DNA from: Methanocorpusculum sp.
Lineage (GTDB): Archaea; Halobacteriota; Methanomicrobia; Methanomicrobiales; Methanocorpusculaceae
Assembly: GCA_017408885.1 (NCBI GenBank)
Contig: JAFQTT010000002.1
Coordinates: 1-64,000, forward strand
Length of the DNA: 64,000 nt
Direction of reading: 5' to 3'
A model generated the notes under the pieces. The model was not told where the DNA came from. It worked only from the letters and a program-made list of their open reading frames with translations, and did no database searches. Shown one piece after another: positions 25,565-33,610 of the stretch. The position numbers and the translations under genes are program-made. Numbering within the stretch: position 1 is the stretch's first letter; each line of letters begins with the position of its first letter.

Positions 25565-26741
25565 CACGGCACCTCTGGCCTCTTCTTTCGTTATCAATCG
25601 TGAAGCATTCAAGACCCGGCACGATTACGCGGACAACCGGAATCTGAATCTCAGGGTCAGTTAAATCGCAGACAATGACACGGTCAAGGCCGCAGGCTGC
25701 GAGGCGGGATACAATCTCTTCGATATCGGTCTTGAAGTCATCAGTTGCGCAGGATTCAACAGCAGATGCCGGTTCGTACTCGTCTCCTTTGAACCAGTAA
25801 GCATTCATGCGCTTGACTCTGTCATAACCCATCATTTCACGGAACTGAGCAATCGTTGCATCCTCGCGTGCTCCGTGAATCTGTGTTGCACGGCTCTGTG
25901 CAACCTCGGAAAGAGCCCGGATCATCGCGATTTCAGGATTCGTGTGAGTTCCCATACCAATCATCAAAAGACGCGGATCTTTCATCTGCACATCATCTGC
26001 GACCGCCGCAATTGTTGGAATGCCTGTGTCTGAGGTGACGTTTCGAAGAGTTACCTCAACTCCTGCTTTTGCAAACTTTTCCGCCATCTCGGCTGCTCTC
26101 GGCGGAAGGTCGGTGAGCTTCTTTCCGGTATTTCTTGTAGTCTCCACCAGAGACCATGCGTCACGCTCGATTACTTCAGTTAAGGCATAGAAAATTGCCT
26201 CCTCAAGAGTGTTTCCAGAGGCAACACCGTTTGAACTTGTGCGGAAGAGAGTCGGCATATAGTATGGATTCGGATGCACAACGGCACAGAAAGGAACACT
26301 TACCTCTTCCTTATCAACCAGGTCAAAGCCTTTTACCCATGGAATCTCCTGCGTAGAATCGGTTGTTGCCGGCAGAATCAGGGATTCAGGATCAATCGGT
26401 TTTTCTCCGCGAAGCCTCATATCCGCATAGGAGTACGGTGCCAGATCGCGTGGGACAGCCTCGGCACTGTACCGCTCGATTCCCTCCATAATTCCGGCAA
26501 CCTTTGCCTCTGCCTCGGTTCCGCCTTTTCCATTGTACACAGAAATAGCTCCTTCGGCAGCAGCAGGTCTGATACAGGAGTAGACCGGGATTCCAATGCG
26601 GTCAAGGTCAGTGATGTCTGCCACACGGGTGATTCCTGCATCAGGTACAAACTGTTCGATGCGTTTGAGTGTCTCTTCGGGAGTACAGCTCCGCTCGGTC
26701 CATCCACGGTAGACCTTCGGAGACGAATGCAGCTCTATCAT
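25521..26741 (-). CDS. ycaO: YcaO-family protein (methyl-coenzyme M reductase thioamidation)
   Basis: A 406-residue YcaO enzyme. YcaO proteins phosphorylate a backbone amide with ATP and allow sulfur insertion. The ATP/Mg-binding helix with spaced glutamates is visible in LEEAIFYALTEVIERDAW; RTSSNGVASGN and PEIAMIRALSEVAQSRATQ are other conserved blocks. The partner tfuA overlaps its 3' end by 44 bases, which marks this as the McrA thioglycine type and not a bacteriocin enzyme. It is the first gene of a seven-gene minus-strand unit. A tRNA-Thr gene lies just upstream on the same strand. Confidence 0.92.
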   Translation of the reverse strand: MIELHSSPKVYRGWTERSCTPEETLKRIEQFVPDAGITRVADITDLDRIGIPVYSCIRPAAAEGAISVYNGKGGTEAEAKVAGIMEGIERYSAEAVPRDLAPYSYADMRLRGEKPIDPESLILPATTDSTQEIPWVKGFDLVDKEEVSVPFCAVVHPNPYYMPTLFRTSSNGVASGNTLEEAIFYALTEVIERDAWSLVETTRNTGKKLTDLPPRAAEMAEKFAKAGVEVTLRNVTSDTGIPTIAAVADDVQMKDPRLLMIGMGTHTNPEIAMIRALSEVAQSRATQIHGAREDATIAQFREMMGYDRVKRMNAYWFKGDEYEPASAVESCATDDFKTDIEEIVSRLAACGLDRVIVCDLTDPEIQIPVVRVIVPGLECFTIDNERRGQRCRDAEYRHFHRSKSSA

Positions 26742-26802
26742 TACTAGTAATATTTGTCTGTGATGTATTGTAGGTTTCCCTTTGAAAAGAATACAGAAAA
26801 GA

Positions 26803-26874
26803 AGCCGCTGGGGGGACTTGAACCCCCGGCCTGCTGATTACGAATCAGCCGCTATACCGCTAAGCCACAACGGC
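26803..26874 (-). tRNA. tRNA-Thr (anticodon CGT)
   Basis: A 72-base cloverleaf with acceptor GCCGTTG/CAGCGGC, T discriminator (usual for archaeal tRNA-Thr), anticodon stem GCTGA/TCAGC with loop TTCGTAA (anticodon CGT, reading ACG) and T-loop GTTCAAGTC. No intron. Confidence 0.92.
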
Positions 26875-26987
26875 GAAAAGTTGCTTATATCAATTAACTC
26901 CAAGAGGATAAATAGATTGCCTAAATCAAAAACAGCCCCCTCCAAAATCATTAATACCCCAAAGCGAGTAAAATATCATCATTGGAT

Positions 26988-27668
26988 ATGCCTGCCAACT
27001 CCGTCTCCGTCAGTGATATCATCAGAGCGTCTGTCTGCCCAATGCAGCTCTATCTTGCAAAGTCATCTCCTGCGAATTTCTCCGAACCGCTTCGCTACTC
27101 TGTTGCAAAACAGCTCTCCTACCACCTAGGAGATGAGTTCGACCGCGAAAAAATCAGAGAGGAACTAAAGCTCACCCTCCCAAACTGCGGAGAGGAAGCA
27201 TTCCGCGTCCTTGACGAAATGATAGAGGTATGCAGTAAAGTCATGTGGCGGCAGGCACTGACCTATGACATGCAGGTCGACTCTGGAAAATACAACATTC
27301 ACGGAAGAGTTGACAGAGTTTTTGACGACAGCTTCTCAATTATCAAAGGCGGAAAAGCACCAACCCATGGAGTGTACACATCAGACAGACTTCAGGCAGT
27401 CTGTTACTCCATCTGCTTAGAGGAGATGTATGGAAAAGAGTTCTACGGCAGAATCGAATACTTAGGATCCGGCACCGTCAGAAGCGTTGTGCTGTCGCCG
27501 TCGGACAAACGGCTCTTTTTAACCGCGCTCAAGGAAGTCGAAAAAGTCCGGCGCGGAGAAATCCCACGCCCCGTCAGGGGAGATAAATGCAGGCGATGCA
27601 GATTTGCGGAAAGCTGCAAGCCTCTGGAGCGTCCGCACACACTTCTCGACCGGCTGAAAAAGAAGTAA
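26988..27668 (+). CDS. Cas4/Dna2-like (DUF83) protein, catalytic site degenerate
   Basis: A 226-residue protein with Cas4 layout: an N-terminal SVSDIIRASVCPMQLYL block with one cysteine (C17) and a C-terminal CRRCRFAESC cluster giving three more, together a likely [4Fe-4S] site. The nuclease core HGRVDRVF keeps the first aspartate, and DRLQAVCYS keeps the Q-x3-Y motif. Where an active enzyme has D/E-x-K, the sequence reads SIIKGGKAP, so the acid seems replaced by a hydrophobic residue. It may bind DNA without cutting it. No CRISPR array or other cas gene is near. The frame also opens at a TTG six bases earlier; I use the ATG. Confidence 0.75.
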   Translation: MPANSVSVSDIIRASVCPMQLYLAKSSPANFSEPLRYSVAKQLSYHLGDEFDREKIREELKLTLPNCGEEAFRVLDEMIEVCSKVMWRQALTYDMQVDSGKYNIHGRVDRVFDDSFSIIKGGKAPTHGVYTSDRLQAVCYSICLEEMYGKEFYGRIEYLGSGTVRSVVLSPSDKRLFLTALKEVEKVRRGEIPRPVRGDKCRRCRFAESCKPLERPHTLLDRLKKK

Positions 27669-27709
27669 CAGCAACATAAAAAAAGGATTCTAACGAATAT
27701 ATACTCATT

Positions 27710-28354
27710 ATGAGGGCTGACCTCCCCGAAGATATATTAGAAGAAATCCTGAACCTCAAAAAGGAGCGTACAAGCAGGGCAGACCTTGCTGAACTCGAAT
27801 CCCGCGGGAAAGAAGCATTCGACTCCGCACTGTCCAGGCTCAAGGAAAACGGCTGCCTCCTCGAAGACGACAGAGGACTGTATCTAAGTGAAACCGGACA
27901 GAAAAAAGCAGAATCCGTTGCCAGAAAACATGCGGTTCTCGAAAACTTCCTGACAAACGTCCTTGGCCACAAACCTGATGCCGCATCAGAAGAAGCCTGC
28001 CGTCTCGAACACAAAATATCTACTGAAACCATCAACAAACTCGACTCCTTCCTCGACAAAACAGTTCCCCAGAATACGGATGCCGAGTTTACCAGCCACA
28101 AAAAACTCACCGAAAAAAGCCCGATGATTCCGCTTGTGGAATGCAGCGAAGGCTCTCTTTTACATGTCGCATCCATTAAGGAGTTTGGAAAACACAGCAG
28201 ACTTCTTGACATGGGAATCATCCCCGGAGAACTGATTACCTTGCGCCGCAGGCTTGGAAACAATGCAGTGGTCGTCAAAGTCAAAGAGTGCGAAATCGCA
28301 CTAAGTCCCGAGGTTGCCTCCAGTATCATGGTCGAGAGGTGCTCTGCTCCATGA
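27710..28354 (+). CDS. DtxR-type metal regulator fused to a FeoA domain
   Basis: A 214-residue fusion. Residues 1-65 form a winged helix with a DtxR-like layout (DILEEILNLKKERTSRADLA, then a wing near DDRGLYLSETG). About 70-125 resembles the DtxR dimerisation and metal-binding helices (KHAVLENFLTNVLG, CRLEHKISTETI). Residues 140-211 are a FeoA/SH3-like domain (FGKHSRLLDMGIIPGELITL). It probably represses ferrous iron uptake when iron is ample. feoB begins inside its stop codon (ATGA), so regulator and transporter are translated together and the operon is likely autoregulated. Confidence 0.87.
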   Translation: MRADLPEDILEEILNLKKERTSRADLAELESRGKEAFDSALSRLKENGCLLEDDRGLYLSETGQKKAESVARKHAVLENFLTNVLGHKPDAASEEACRLEHKISTETINKLDSFLDKTVPQNTDAEFTSHKKLTEKSPMIPLVECSEGSLLHVASIKEFGKHSRLLDMGIIPGELITLRRRLGNNAVVVKVKECEIALSPEVASSIMVERCSAP

Positions 28355-30225
28355 AAAAAGCAGTCCTCCTTGGAAACCCGAATGTTGGAAAATCGCTCAT
28401 CTTCAATGCCTTAACCGGACTTGGCGTTGAAATCAGTAATTACCCTGGAACAACCGTCACTGTCCAGACAGGACCTGTCAAACATGCCGGAAAAGAGTTC
28501 ACTGTAACAGACCTTCCGGGAGCATACTCACTTGCCGGAGACTCGGTTGAAGAACAGATGGTCAGAGAGTATCTGGCATCGGAAAATCCAGACCTCTTCG
28601 TTGTCATCCTCAACTCTGCAACGCTCGAAAAGGGCCTCTTCCTGCTCCTTCAGATTGCAGACTTTGGAAAACCGGTATTAGCTGTTCTCAACATGACCGA
28701 TGACGCGGAAAAGGAAGGCAGACTGATTGATGCAGACCGACTGTCTGAAATCTTCGGCATCCCTTTCATCAAAACGGTTGCAACAGAGGGAAAGAACCTG
28801 GATGTCTTAGCGGAAACCATTCTCAAAGGAAATATCCCGCCGGCAAAATCGGTCACCAGCCTTGATGAGCACATCAAAGCGGCAAAAGACCTCCTTCAGG
28901 AAGGAACTTCCCTCTCCGACGGAGAAGTACTGTTTGCTCTGGAAGGAATCCGCATCTCCACCGTGCCGGATGAGATAATGGAGACCGCAGAAGCCTTAGG
29001 CGGGGAGATAGAACGTCTCCATGCCATGTCCCCGCTTCAGATTGTCCGCGAAAACAGACACTACACAGCCTCCAGGATTGCAAAAGAGGTGACATCAGAC
29101 ATCCCGAAAAAGAAACGCCGGGACCTTGACTCGCTTCTGACCAGAAGCTTCCCGGGCATTCCGATTCTGATAATCACCATGCTTGCCATCCTGCTGATTG
29201 TATTCAAACTCGGCGGATTTTTAGAGGAAAGCATTGTTACGCTCATGACAACCTACATAGAAGAGCCGTTCCATGCGTTAGGACTTCCTGCGATTGTTGA
29301 CACGGTCGGGGGCTCTGTGATTCTTGCAGTCACAGCAGGTCTTGGAATTGCATTTCCGTATGTGTTCCTGTTCTTTATCTTCATCTCAATTCTTGAAGAC
29401 ACAGGCTATCTGACGCGTGCAGCATTTTTAGCAGACCGTTTCATGCACCGCTTAGGTCTGCACGGACAGGGAGTGATTCCGTTTGTTCTCTCATTCGGCT
29501 GTACTGTGCCGGCTGTAATGAGCACAAGCCTTCTTCCAACAAAACGAGGCAGATTTATCTCCTCGGTTCTGGTCACCATGCTTCCCTGCTCAGCAAGAAC
29601 TGTTGTTATCTCAGGTGTTGTCGCATCCTTTGTCGGAATCGGTGCAGCATTTTCGATTTACGCAATCGTGTTTATTCTGGTGTTTATCGTTGGATGTATC
29701 TTATCGAAGGTGACACCAGGTGAGCAGTTCGGTATGATTCTTGAGATGTCAAAGCTTCGCCGCCCGATTCCAAAGTATGTCTTCAAGAAGGCATGGCTGA
29801 GGCTGAAGGAGTTCTTGTACATCGCAATGCCTCTTCTTCTGGTGAGCAGTATCTTCCTTGGTCTCTTTGAGTACTGGGGATGGGTTGACCTCTTCGAGTC
29901 ATTCATAGGACCTGTATCCGAGGCGGTCTTAGGTATTCCGGGCTTTGCATTTACTGCTCTGCTGTTTGGAATTCTTCGAAAAGAGATGGCATTCGAAACC
30001 CTGGCAGTCATGGGAGGAAGTGCTGATCTGCTGACAATTATGACCGCCCCGCAGCTCTATATCTTTGCACTGGTCTGCGTGCTGTTTGTTCCGTGCGTCT
30101 CCACAATTGCTGTTCTTGCAAAACAGAACGGGGTAAAGACGGCGGTTGGAATTTCTCTCTTTACCGTGACACTTGGTATTGTGATGGGAGTGCTGTTTAA
30201 TTTAGGATTTATGCTGTTTCTCTAA
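28351..30225 (+). CDS. feoB: Ferrous iron transport protein B
   Basis: A 624-residue FeoB. The N-terminal GTPase domain has G1 GNPNVGKS at 8-15, the G2/G3 region with TDLPGAYSL, and LNMTDD as G4. A helical GDI-like segment follows, then a membrane part of about eight helices with two Gly/Cys-containing gates: SFGCTVPAVMSTSLLPTKRG and VTMLPCSARTVVISG. FeoB imports Fe(II), essential for the many iron-sulfur enzymes of methanogenesis. The ATG at 28351 overlaps the upstream regulator; the longer open frame is not family-like. A T-rich stretch follows the stop codon. Confidence 0.95.
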   Translation: MKKAVLLGNPNVGKSLIFNALTGLGVEISNYPGTTVTVQTGPVKHAGKEFTVTDLPGAYSLAGDSVEEQMVREYLASENPDLFVVILNSATLEKGLFLLLQIADFGKPVLAVLNMTDDAEKEGRLIDADRLSEIFGIPFIKTVATEGKNLDVLAETILKGNIPPAKSVTSLDEHIKAAKDLLQEGTSLSDGEVLFALEGIRISTVPDEIMETAEALGGEIERLHAMSPLQIVRENRHYTASRIAKEVTSDIPKKKRRDLDSLLTRSFPGIPILIITMLAILLIVFKLGGFLEESIVTLMTTYIEEPFHALGLPAIVDTVGGSVILAVTAGLGIAFPYVFLFFIFISILEDTGYLTRAAFLADRFMHRLGLHGQGVIPFVLSFGCTVPAVMSTSLLPTKRGRFISSVLVTMLPCSARTVVISGVVASFVGIGAAFSIYAIVFILVFIVGCILSKVTPGEQFGMILEMSKLRRPIPKYVFKKAWLRLKEFLYIAMPLLLVSSIFLGLFEYWGWVDLFESFIGPVSEAVLGIPGFAFTALLFGILRKEMAFETLAVMGGSADLLTIMTAPQLYIFALVCVLFVPCVSTIAVLAKQNGVKTAVGISLFTVTLGIVMGVLFNLGFMLFL

Positions 30226-30257
30226 ACAGCTTCTTTTTTCCTGAGCAAGATACAATT

Positions 30258-30267
30258 CATTATATAC
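30258..30267 (+). promoter_or_regulatory. TATA-like box of aIF2-beta
   Basis: cattatatac is centred about 32 bases before the ATG at 30294. A transcript would start a few bases before the start codon. Confidence 0.5.
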
Positions 30268-30293
30268 GTTCAAACATCCAAATGTATTGTATT

Positions 30294-30911
30294 ATGGTAG
30301 CGTCATACGAAGAAATGCTGCAGAAGGCATATGCAGGAATCGATGAGCCGACTGACACCGGCGAACGTTTCCAGGTCCCAAAAACCCGTGTCTATCTTGA
30401 GGGTAAGACCACTGTTCTGGAAAACTTCGGAGACATTGTTGATACCTTAAACCGTGAGCCTGACCATTTCATGAAGTACATCTTAGGTGAGCTTGGAACG
30501 GCAGGAAAGATTGACGGAGCACGTGCCGTCTTCAACGGTAAGTTCGAGCTTTCCCAGTTTGAGGCAATTCTGAAGGGATATGTCGCAGACTATGTTATCT
30601 GTTCAGAGTGCGGCAGACCGGATACCATTCTCGTCAAAGATGAGCGTGTGTTAATGCTTCTCTGTGAGGCATGCGGTTCTAAGCGTCCGATTAGAAAGAG
30701 AAAGGGTAAGATTGACACCTCTGCCGCCTCGGCTGTTGAGGAAGGAAAGGAGATGGAGGTCAACATTGACTCTATCAGTAAGAAGGGAGACGGTGTTGCA
30801 CACGTTGGAAAATATATTCTCTACGTTTCCGGCGTAAAGGTCGGACAGAAGGTAAAGGTCAGAATCACCAGAATCTCCGGTCAGGTAGCATTTACCCAGA
30901 AGATATTATAA
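30294..30911 (+). CDS. Translation initiation factor aIF2 beta subunit with C-terminal TRAM domain
   Basis: The 205-residue protein has the aIF2-beta N-terminal helix, the alpha/beta core (HFMKYILGELGTAGKIDG) and the zinc ribbon with C103, C106, C124 and C127. Residues 150-205 add a TRAM domain (ISKKGDGVAHVGKYILYVSG, GQKVKVRITRI), a small RNA-binding beta barrel absent from most aIF2-beta proteins, which end near 140. aIF2 carries initiator tRNA to the ribosome; the TRAM domain may add RNA contact. Such fusions occur, as I recall, in Methanomicrobia. The start ATG has a TATA box about 32 bases upstream. Confidence 0.92.
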   Translation: MVASYEEMLQKAYAGIDEPTDTGERFQVPKTRVYLEGKTTVLENFGDIVDTLNREPDHFMKYILGELGTAGKIDGARAVFNGKFELSQFEAILKGYVADYVICSECGRPDTILVKDERVLMLLCEACGSKRPIRKRKGKIDTSAASAVEEGKEMEVNIDSISKKGDGVAHVGKYILYVSGVKVGQKVKVRITRISGQVAFTQKIL

Positions 30912-30937
30912 CCGGGATTTCCCCGCTCTTTTTTTAT
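30912..30937 (+). terminator. Terminator between convergent genes
   Basis: A short hairpin (CGGGA, TTT, CCCCG region) is followed by seven T right after the aIF2-beta stop codon and before the convergent EamA stop codon at 30938. Confidence 0.45.
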
Positions 30938-31840
30938 TTAGTTCCCGTTTTCCAAAGTACGCTTTGAAAGCGCCGGATAGAGGAAGTAGATTGCAAGTCC
31001 TGTGAGAATCACGCAGATTCCCGCAAACTGCTGAAGCGAGACAACATCTCCGAAAATAAAGTACGCTAAGATACAGGTGCCGACCGGCTCACCTAAGATA
31101 CTCATAGTCACAGCCGTCGCCGAGACACACTTTAAGAGGATGTTGAACAGGAACTGCCCGCCGACCGTTGCCACGAGGGCGAGACCGAACAGTGCTGCCC
31201 ATGTCGAGAGAGAAAAGCCTGACAGGGCATCTCCGCGAAGCAGGGCGTAGACAAGGAGAAACGCAGTTCCGATTCCATAACTGAACACTGTATAAGTAAC
31301 CGCCCCGGTGGTTTTGCGGACTGCCTGCCCTGCGATAAAATACAAAGCGACAACCCCTGCAGCAAGGAAGGCTAAGATGTCGCCGAAGAGAGCCATGCCG
31401 CCAATCTGAAAATCTGTCATGCCGATAATTACACAGCCGGATATTGAGACTAGGCATCCGACAACTGCACTTTTCCTTGGCACTTCGCGGAAAAGCAGAA
31501 GCGCAAAGACCAGAGAAAACAGCGGCTGAAGACAGACCAGAACAATCGAACTGGCAATAGATGTGTAGCGAAGAGATTCAAACCACATCACATAATGCAC
31601 ACCTAAAAGAATTCCTGAACAGGCGATTAAGAGAAACTGCTTTTTTGAAAGTGACGCTGCTTCTCTAAGACGCTTCCTGCTGAAGAGAAGAGACGGCAGA
31701 AGAACAAGGGCAGTTATTCCCAGGCGGTAAAAGGCGATGGCTGAAGACGGCGCGTCTGCGAACTTCACAAAGATAGCAGATGTTGAGATGGCAAGGACGC
31801 CGAGGAAAAGAGCCGCATAGACTGCCGGAGTGTTCTTCAT
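30938..31840 (-). CDS. EamA/DMT-superfamily transporter
   Basis: A 300-residue, highly hydrophobic protein with about ten membrane segments in two five-helix halves, the pattern of EamA (RhaT/drug-metabolite) transporters. Landmarks are SAIAFYRLGITALVLLP near the start, YTSIASSIVLVCLQPLFSLV, and ISGCVIIG; the second half has the equivalent VTMSILGEPVGTCILAY and GICVILTGLAIYFL. The substrate cannot be inferred. Stop and start are isolated: it ends at the convergent aIF2-beta gene and begins 142 bases downstream of pheT. Confidence 0.85.
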   Translation of the reverse strand: MKNTPAVYAALFLGVLAISTSAIFVKFADAPSSAIAFYRLGITALVLLPSLLFSRKRLREAASLSKKQFLLIACSGILLGVHYVMWFESLRYTSIASSIVLVCLQPLFSLVFALLLFREVPRKSAVVGCLVSISGCVIIGMTDFQIGGMALFGDILAFLAAGVVALYFIAGQAVRKTTGAVTYTVFSYGIGTAFLLVYALLRGDALSGFSLSTWAALFGLALVATVGGQFLFNILLKCVSATAVTMSILGEPVGTCILAYFIFGDVVSLQQFAGICVILTGLAIYFLYPALSKRTLENGN

Positions 31841-31906
31841 GAGGTATTCTTTATAGATTCGCTGTGCAGAGGTAAATAGGGTTTGAGATTACTGTTTCAT
31901 CTTCTC

Positions 31907-31968
31907 TGACAAACACTGATGAGCACGGATTTCTTCAGATGAAAATCAGTGCCGATCAGTGTTTGTCA
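31907..31968. repeat. Long imperfect hairpin upstream of the EamA gene
   Basis: TGACAAACACTGAT (31907-31920) is perfectly complementary to ATCAGTGTTTGTCA (31955-31968). A three-base mismatch, CAC/GTG and an inner GATTT/AAAATC pair extend the stem to about 60 bases. It lies after the oligo-T of pheT and before the EamA promoter. It may be a small palindromic element or a regulatory RNA hairpin. Confidence 0.6.
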
Positions 31969-31981
31969 AAAAAAAAAGAGA
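31969..31981 (-). terminator. Oligo-T terminator of the endA-trpS-pheS-pheT operon
   Basis: On the minus strand a run of more than ten T follows the pheT stop codon almost directly. It is followed by the long hairpin at 31907-31968. Confidence 0.5.
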
Positions 31982-31982
31982 T

Positions 31983-33608
31983 TTATTCAGTCTCCACGAA
32001 TCCGCGGAGGTCAAGCTCGAATGCGCAGGTCGGCTGTTCTAATCCGAATGCGTTGAGCACGACAGGGCTGATTTCGCCAAAGACACCAATCTGCTTACCC
32101 TCACAGAAGACAGCACCGCATCTTCCCGGGATAAATGCCGGGTCGTTTCCTTCCTTTACCTCGTAGGAGATGGACATCATCTGGCAGAAGCTGTCGACGA
32201 CTGCGTAAATCTCCGAGAAGTCAGCGCCTGCGTGGATGGAGGCCGCTGCCATCTTCGGGTAGGTCTCCATGTCCTCGACAACATCTCCGCAGGCGAAAAT
32301 TTTCTGCGGCAGTTCGCGGGAACGGTTGATGGATAAGGACTCCATCAGCATCGGGAGGATGTCGGTTCTGATAATCGTCTGGTCCTCGCTGATTGGGTGG
32401 AGAACGTGGAGCGCCTTCTTGTTCTCCTCGCGGTTCATCATTGCATAGGATACCGTCTCACTCGTTAAGGTGAACGGGGTGTTTTCGATGAACTGCAGGC
32501 CCACCATCACGTTTCTGACCGTCGAGTACAGCTTCTGAACCGGGTGCGGCTTGCCGACGGTGAAGCTCGGCGGAAGGGTTGCCGGGATTTTATCGTATCC
32601 GTATGCGATTGCGACATCCTCATAGATATCACAGTCATGCATGATATCCGAGCGGTAGCACGGAACAAAGACGCGGACTGCATCCTCGTCGATTACTTCG
32701 CAGCCGAAACGCATCTTCTCCAAAAGCTCTGCCATCATTGGAGCAGTCAGCTCAAAGATACCTGTAAGCTTCTTACACTCGTCAACAGAGACCACACGCT
32801 CTGCCGGAGTCATAGTCGGCATGACAACGCCGTCGACCTCAACGGTCTCGACATCTGCGCCCATCTCAACGAATGCCGCACAGAGAATGTTTACAGCAAC
32901 CATGACAGCCCTCGGCTCAATACCTGTTACATCGAGTAAGATGTTGTGCGTCTCTTCGGTGACGCGGGTGAGTTCTCCGTTGATGATTGGCGGGAAGGAG
33001 CAGACATTTCCTTTTGCATCAGCGATTAACGGATAGAGCGGGAAGTCGCGGACGATTTTTGCGTATGCCTTTCCCTTCGGGTGCTCATCTAAAATCTGCT
33101 CCATGGACATGGGGACATCATAGTCGAGCGGGACAAACTCCAAGGACTTCTCGGCTGCCTTGTAGAAGAACGGTGCTTCGATTTTGTCAAGGTCGTGGAT
33201 TCCAATTGCGACCTTCTTTCTGCCGCGGCCCACTGCCCAGTGGAGTGACTCCTGCAGTCCCATGATGGACTCAATCATGTGCGTGTCCATGTTGACGTTG
33301 CGGATAACTGCCGAACCTAAGTACGGGCGGATGTCTTTCAGATTTTCATCAACCGTGAAGGTGATTCCGGACGGTTTGACTGTGTACTGAGGAAGACCGG
33401 TTTCGATGCCTAAGTATCCGCGAAGGGCACGGGCTGTTCCTTCTGCACTGTATAAATCCGGGCGGTTTGGGAAGTACTGGACGTCGGTCTGCTCCTCTTC
33501 CTCGCGCTCGACTTCAGAGCCCATCATCGGCAGGTTGTCGCGGATGGTCTGGATGTCGGCTCTGGTGAGTCTGGTTAAGTATTCGTTGTTGAGTTTTACA
33601 ATCGGCAT
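31983..33608 (-). CDS. pheT: Phenylalanyl-tRNA synthetase beta subunit
   Basis: A 541-residue archaeal-type PheT, shorter than the bacterial subunit because the N-terminal EMAP/tRNA-binding and C-terminal anticodon-binding domains are missing. The B3/B4 editing domain carries LYPLIADAKGNVCSFPPIIN; the B5 DNA-binding-like domain covers VVSVDECKKLTGIFEL; the catalytic-like core has YEDVAIAYGYDKIP. It assembles with PheS as an (alpha-beta)2 enzyme. It begins two bases after the pheS stop codon in an operon with trpS and endA. Confidence 0.95.
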   Translation of the reverse strand: MPIVKLNNEYLTRLTRADIQTIRDNLPMMGSEVEREEEEQTDVQYFPNRPDLYSAEGTARALRGYLGIETGLPQYTVKPSGITFTVDENLKDIRPYLGSAVIRNVNMDTHMIESIMGLQESLHWAVGRGRKKVAIGIHDLDKIEAPFFYKAAEKSLEFVPLDYDVPMSMEQILDEHPKGKAYAKIVRDFPLYPLIADAKGNVCSFPPIINGELTRVTEETHNILLDVTGIEPRAVMVAVNILCAAFVEMGADVETVEVDGVVMPTMTPAERVVSVDECKKLTGIFELTAPMMAELLEKMRFGCEVIDEDAVRVFVPCYRSDIMHDCDIYEDVAIAYGYDKIPATLPPSFTVGKPHPVQKLYSTVRNVMVGLQFIENTPFTLTSETVSYAMMNREENKKALHVLHPISEDQTIIRTDILPMLMESLSINRSRELPQKIFACGDVVEDMETYPKMAAASIHAGADFSEIYAVVDSFCQMMSISYEVKEGNDPAFIPGRCGAVFCEGKQIGVFGEISPVVLNAFGLEQPTCAFELDLRGFVETE

Positions 33609-33610
33609 AA

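Noticed and set aside
26988-27668. Cas4-like gene as part of a CRISPR-Cas locus
   Set aside because: No repeat-spacer array and no other cas gene is visible in the window, and the nuclease motif is incomplete. It is kept as an orphan Cas4-like protein.
27574-28329. 251-residue open frame on the minus strand
   Set aside because: It is antisense to the DtxR-FeoA gene and the end of the Cas4-like gene, both of which have clear motifs; its translation is serine-rich and family-less.
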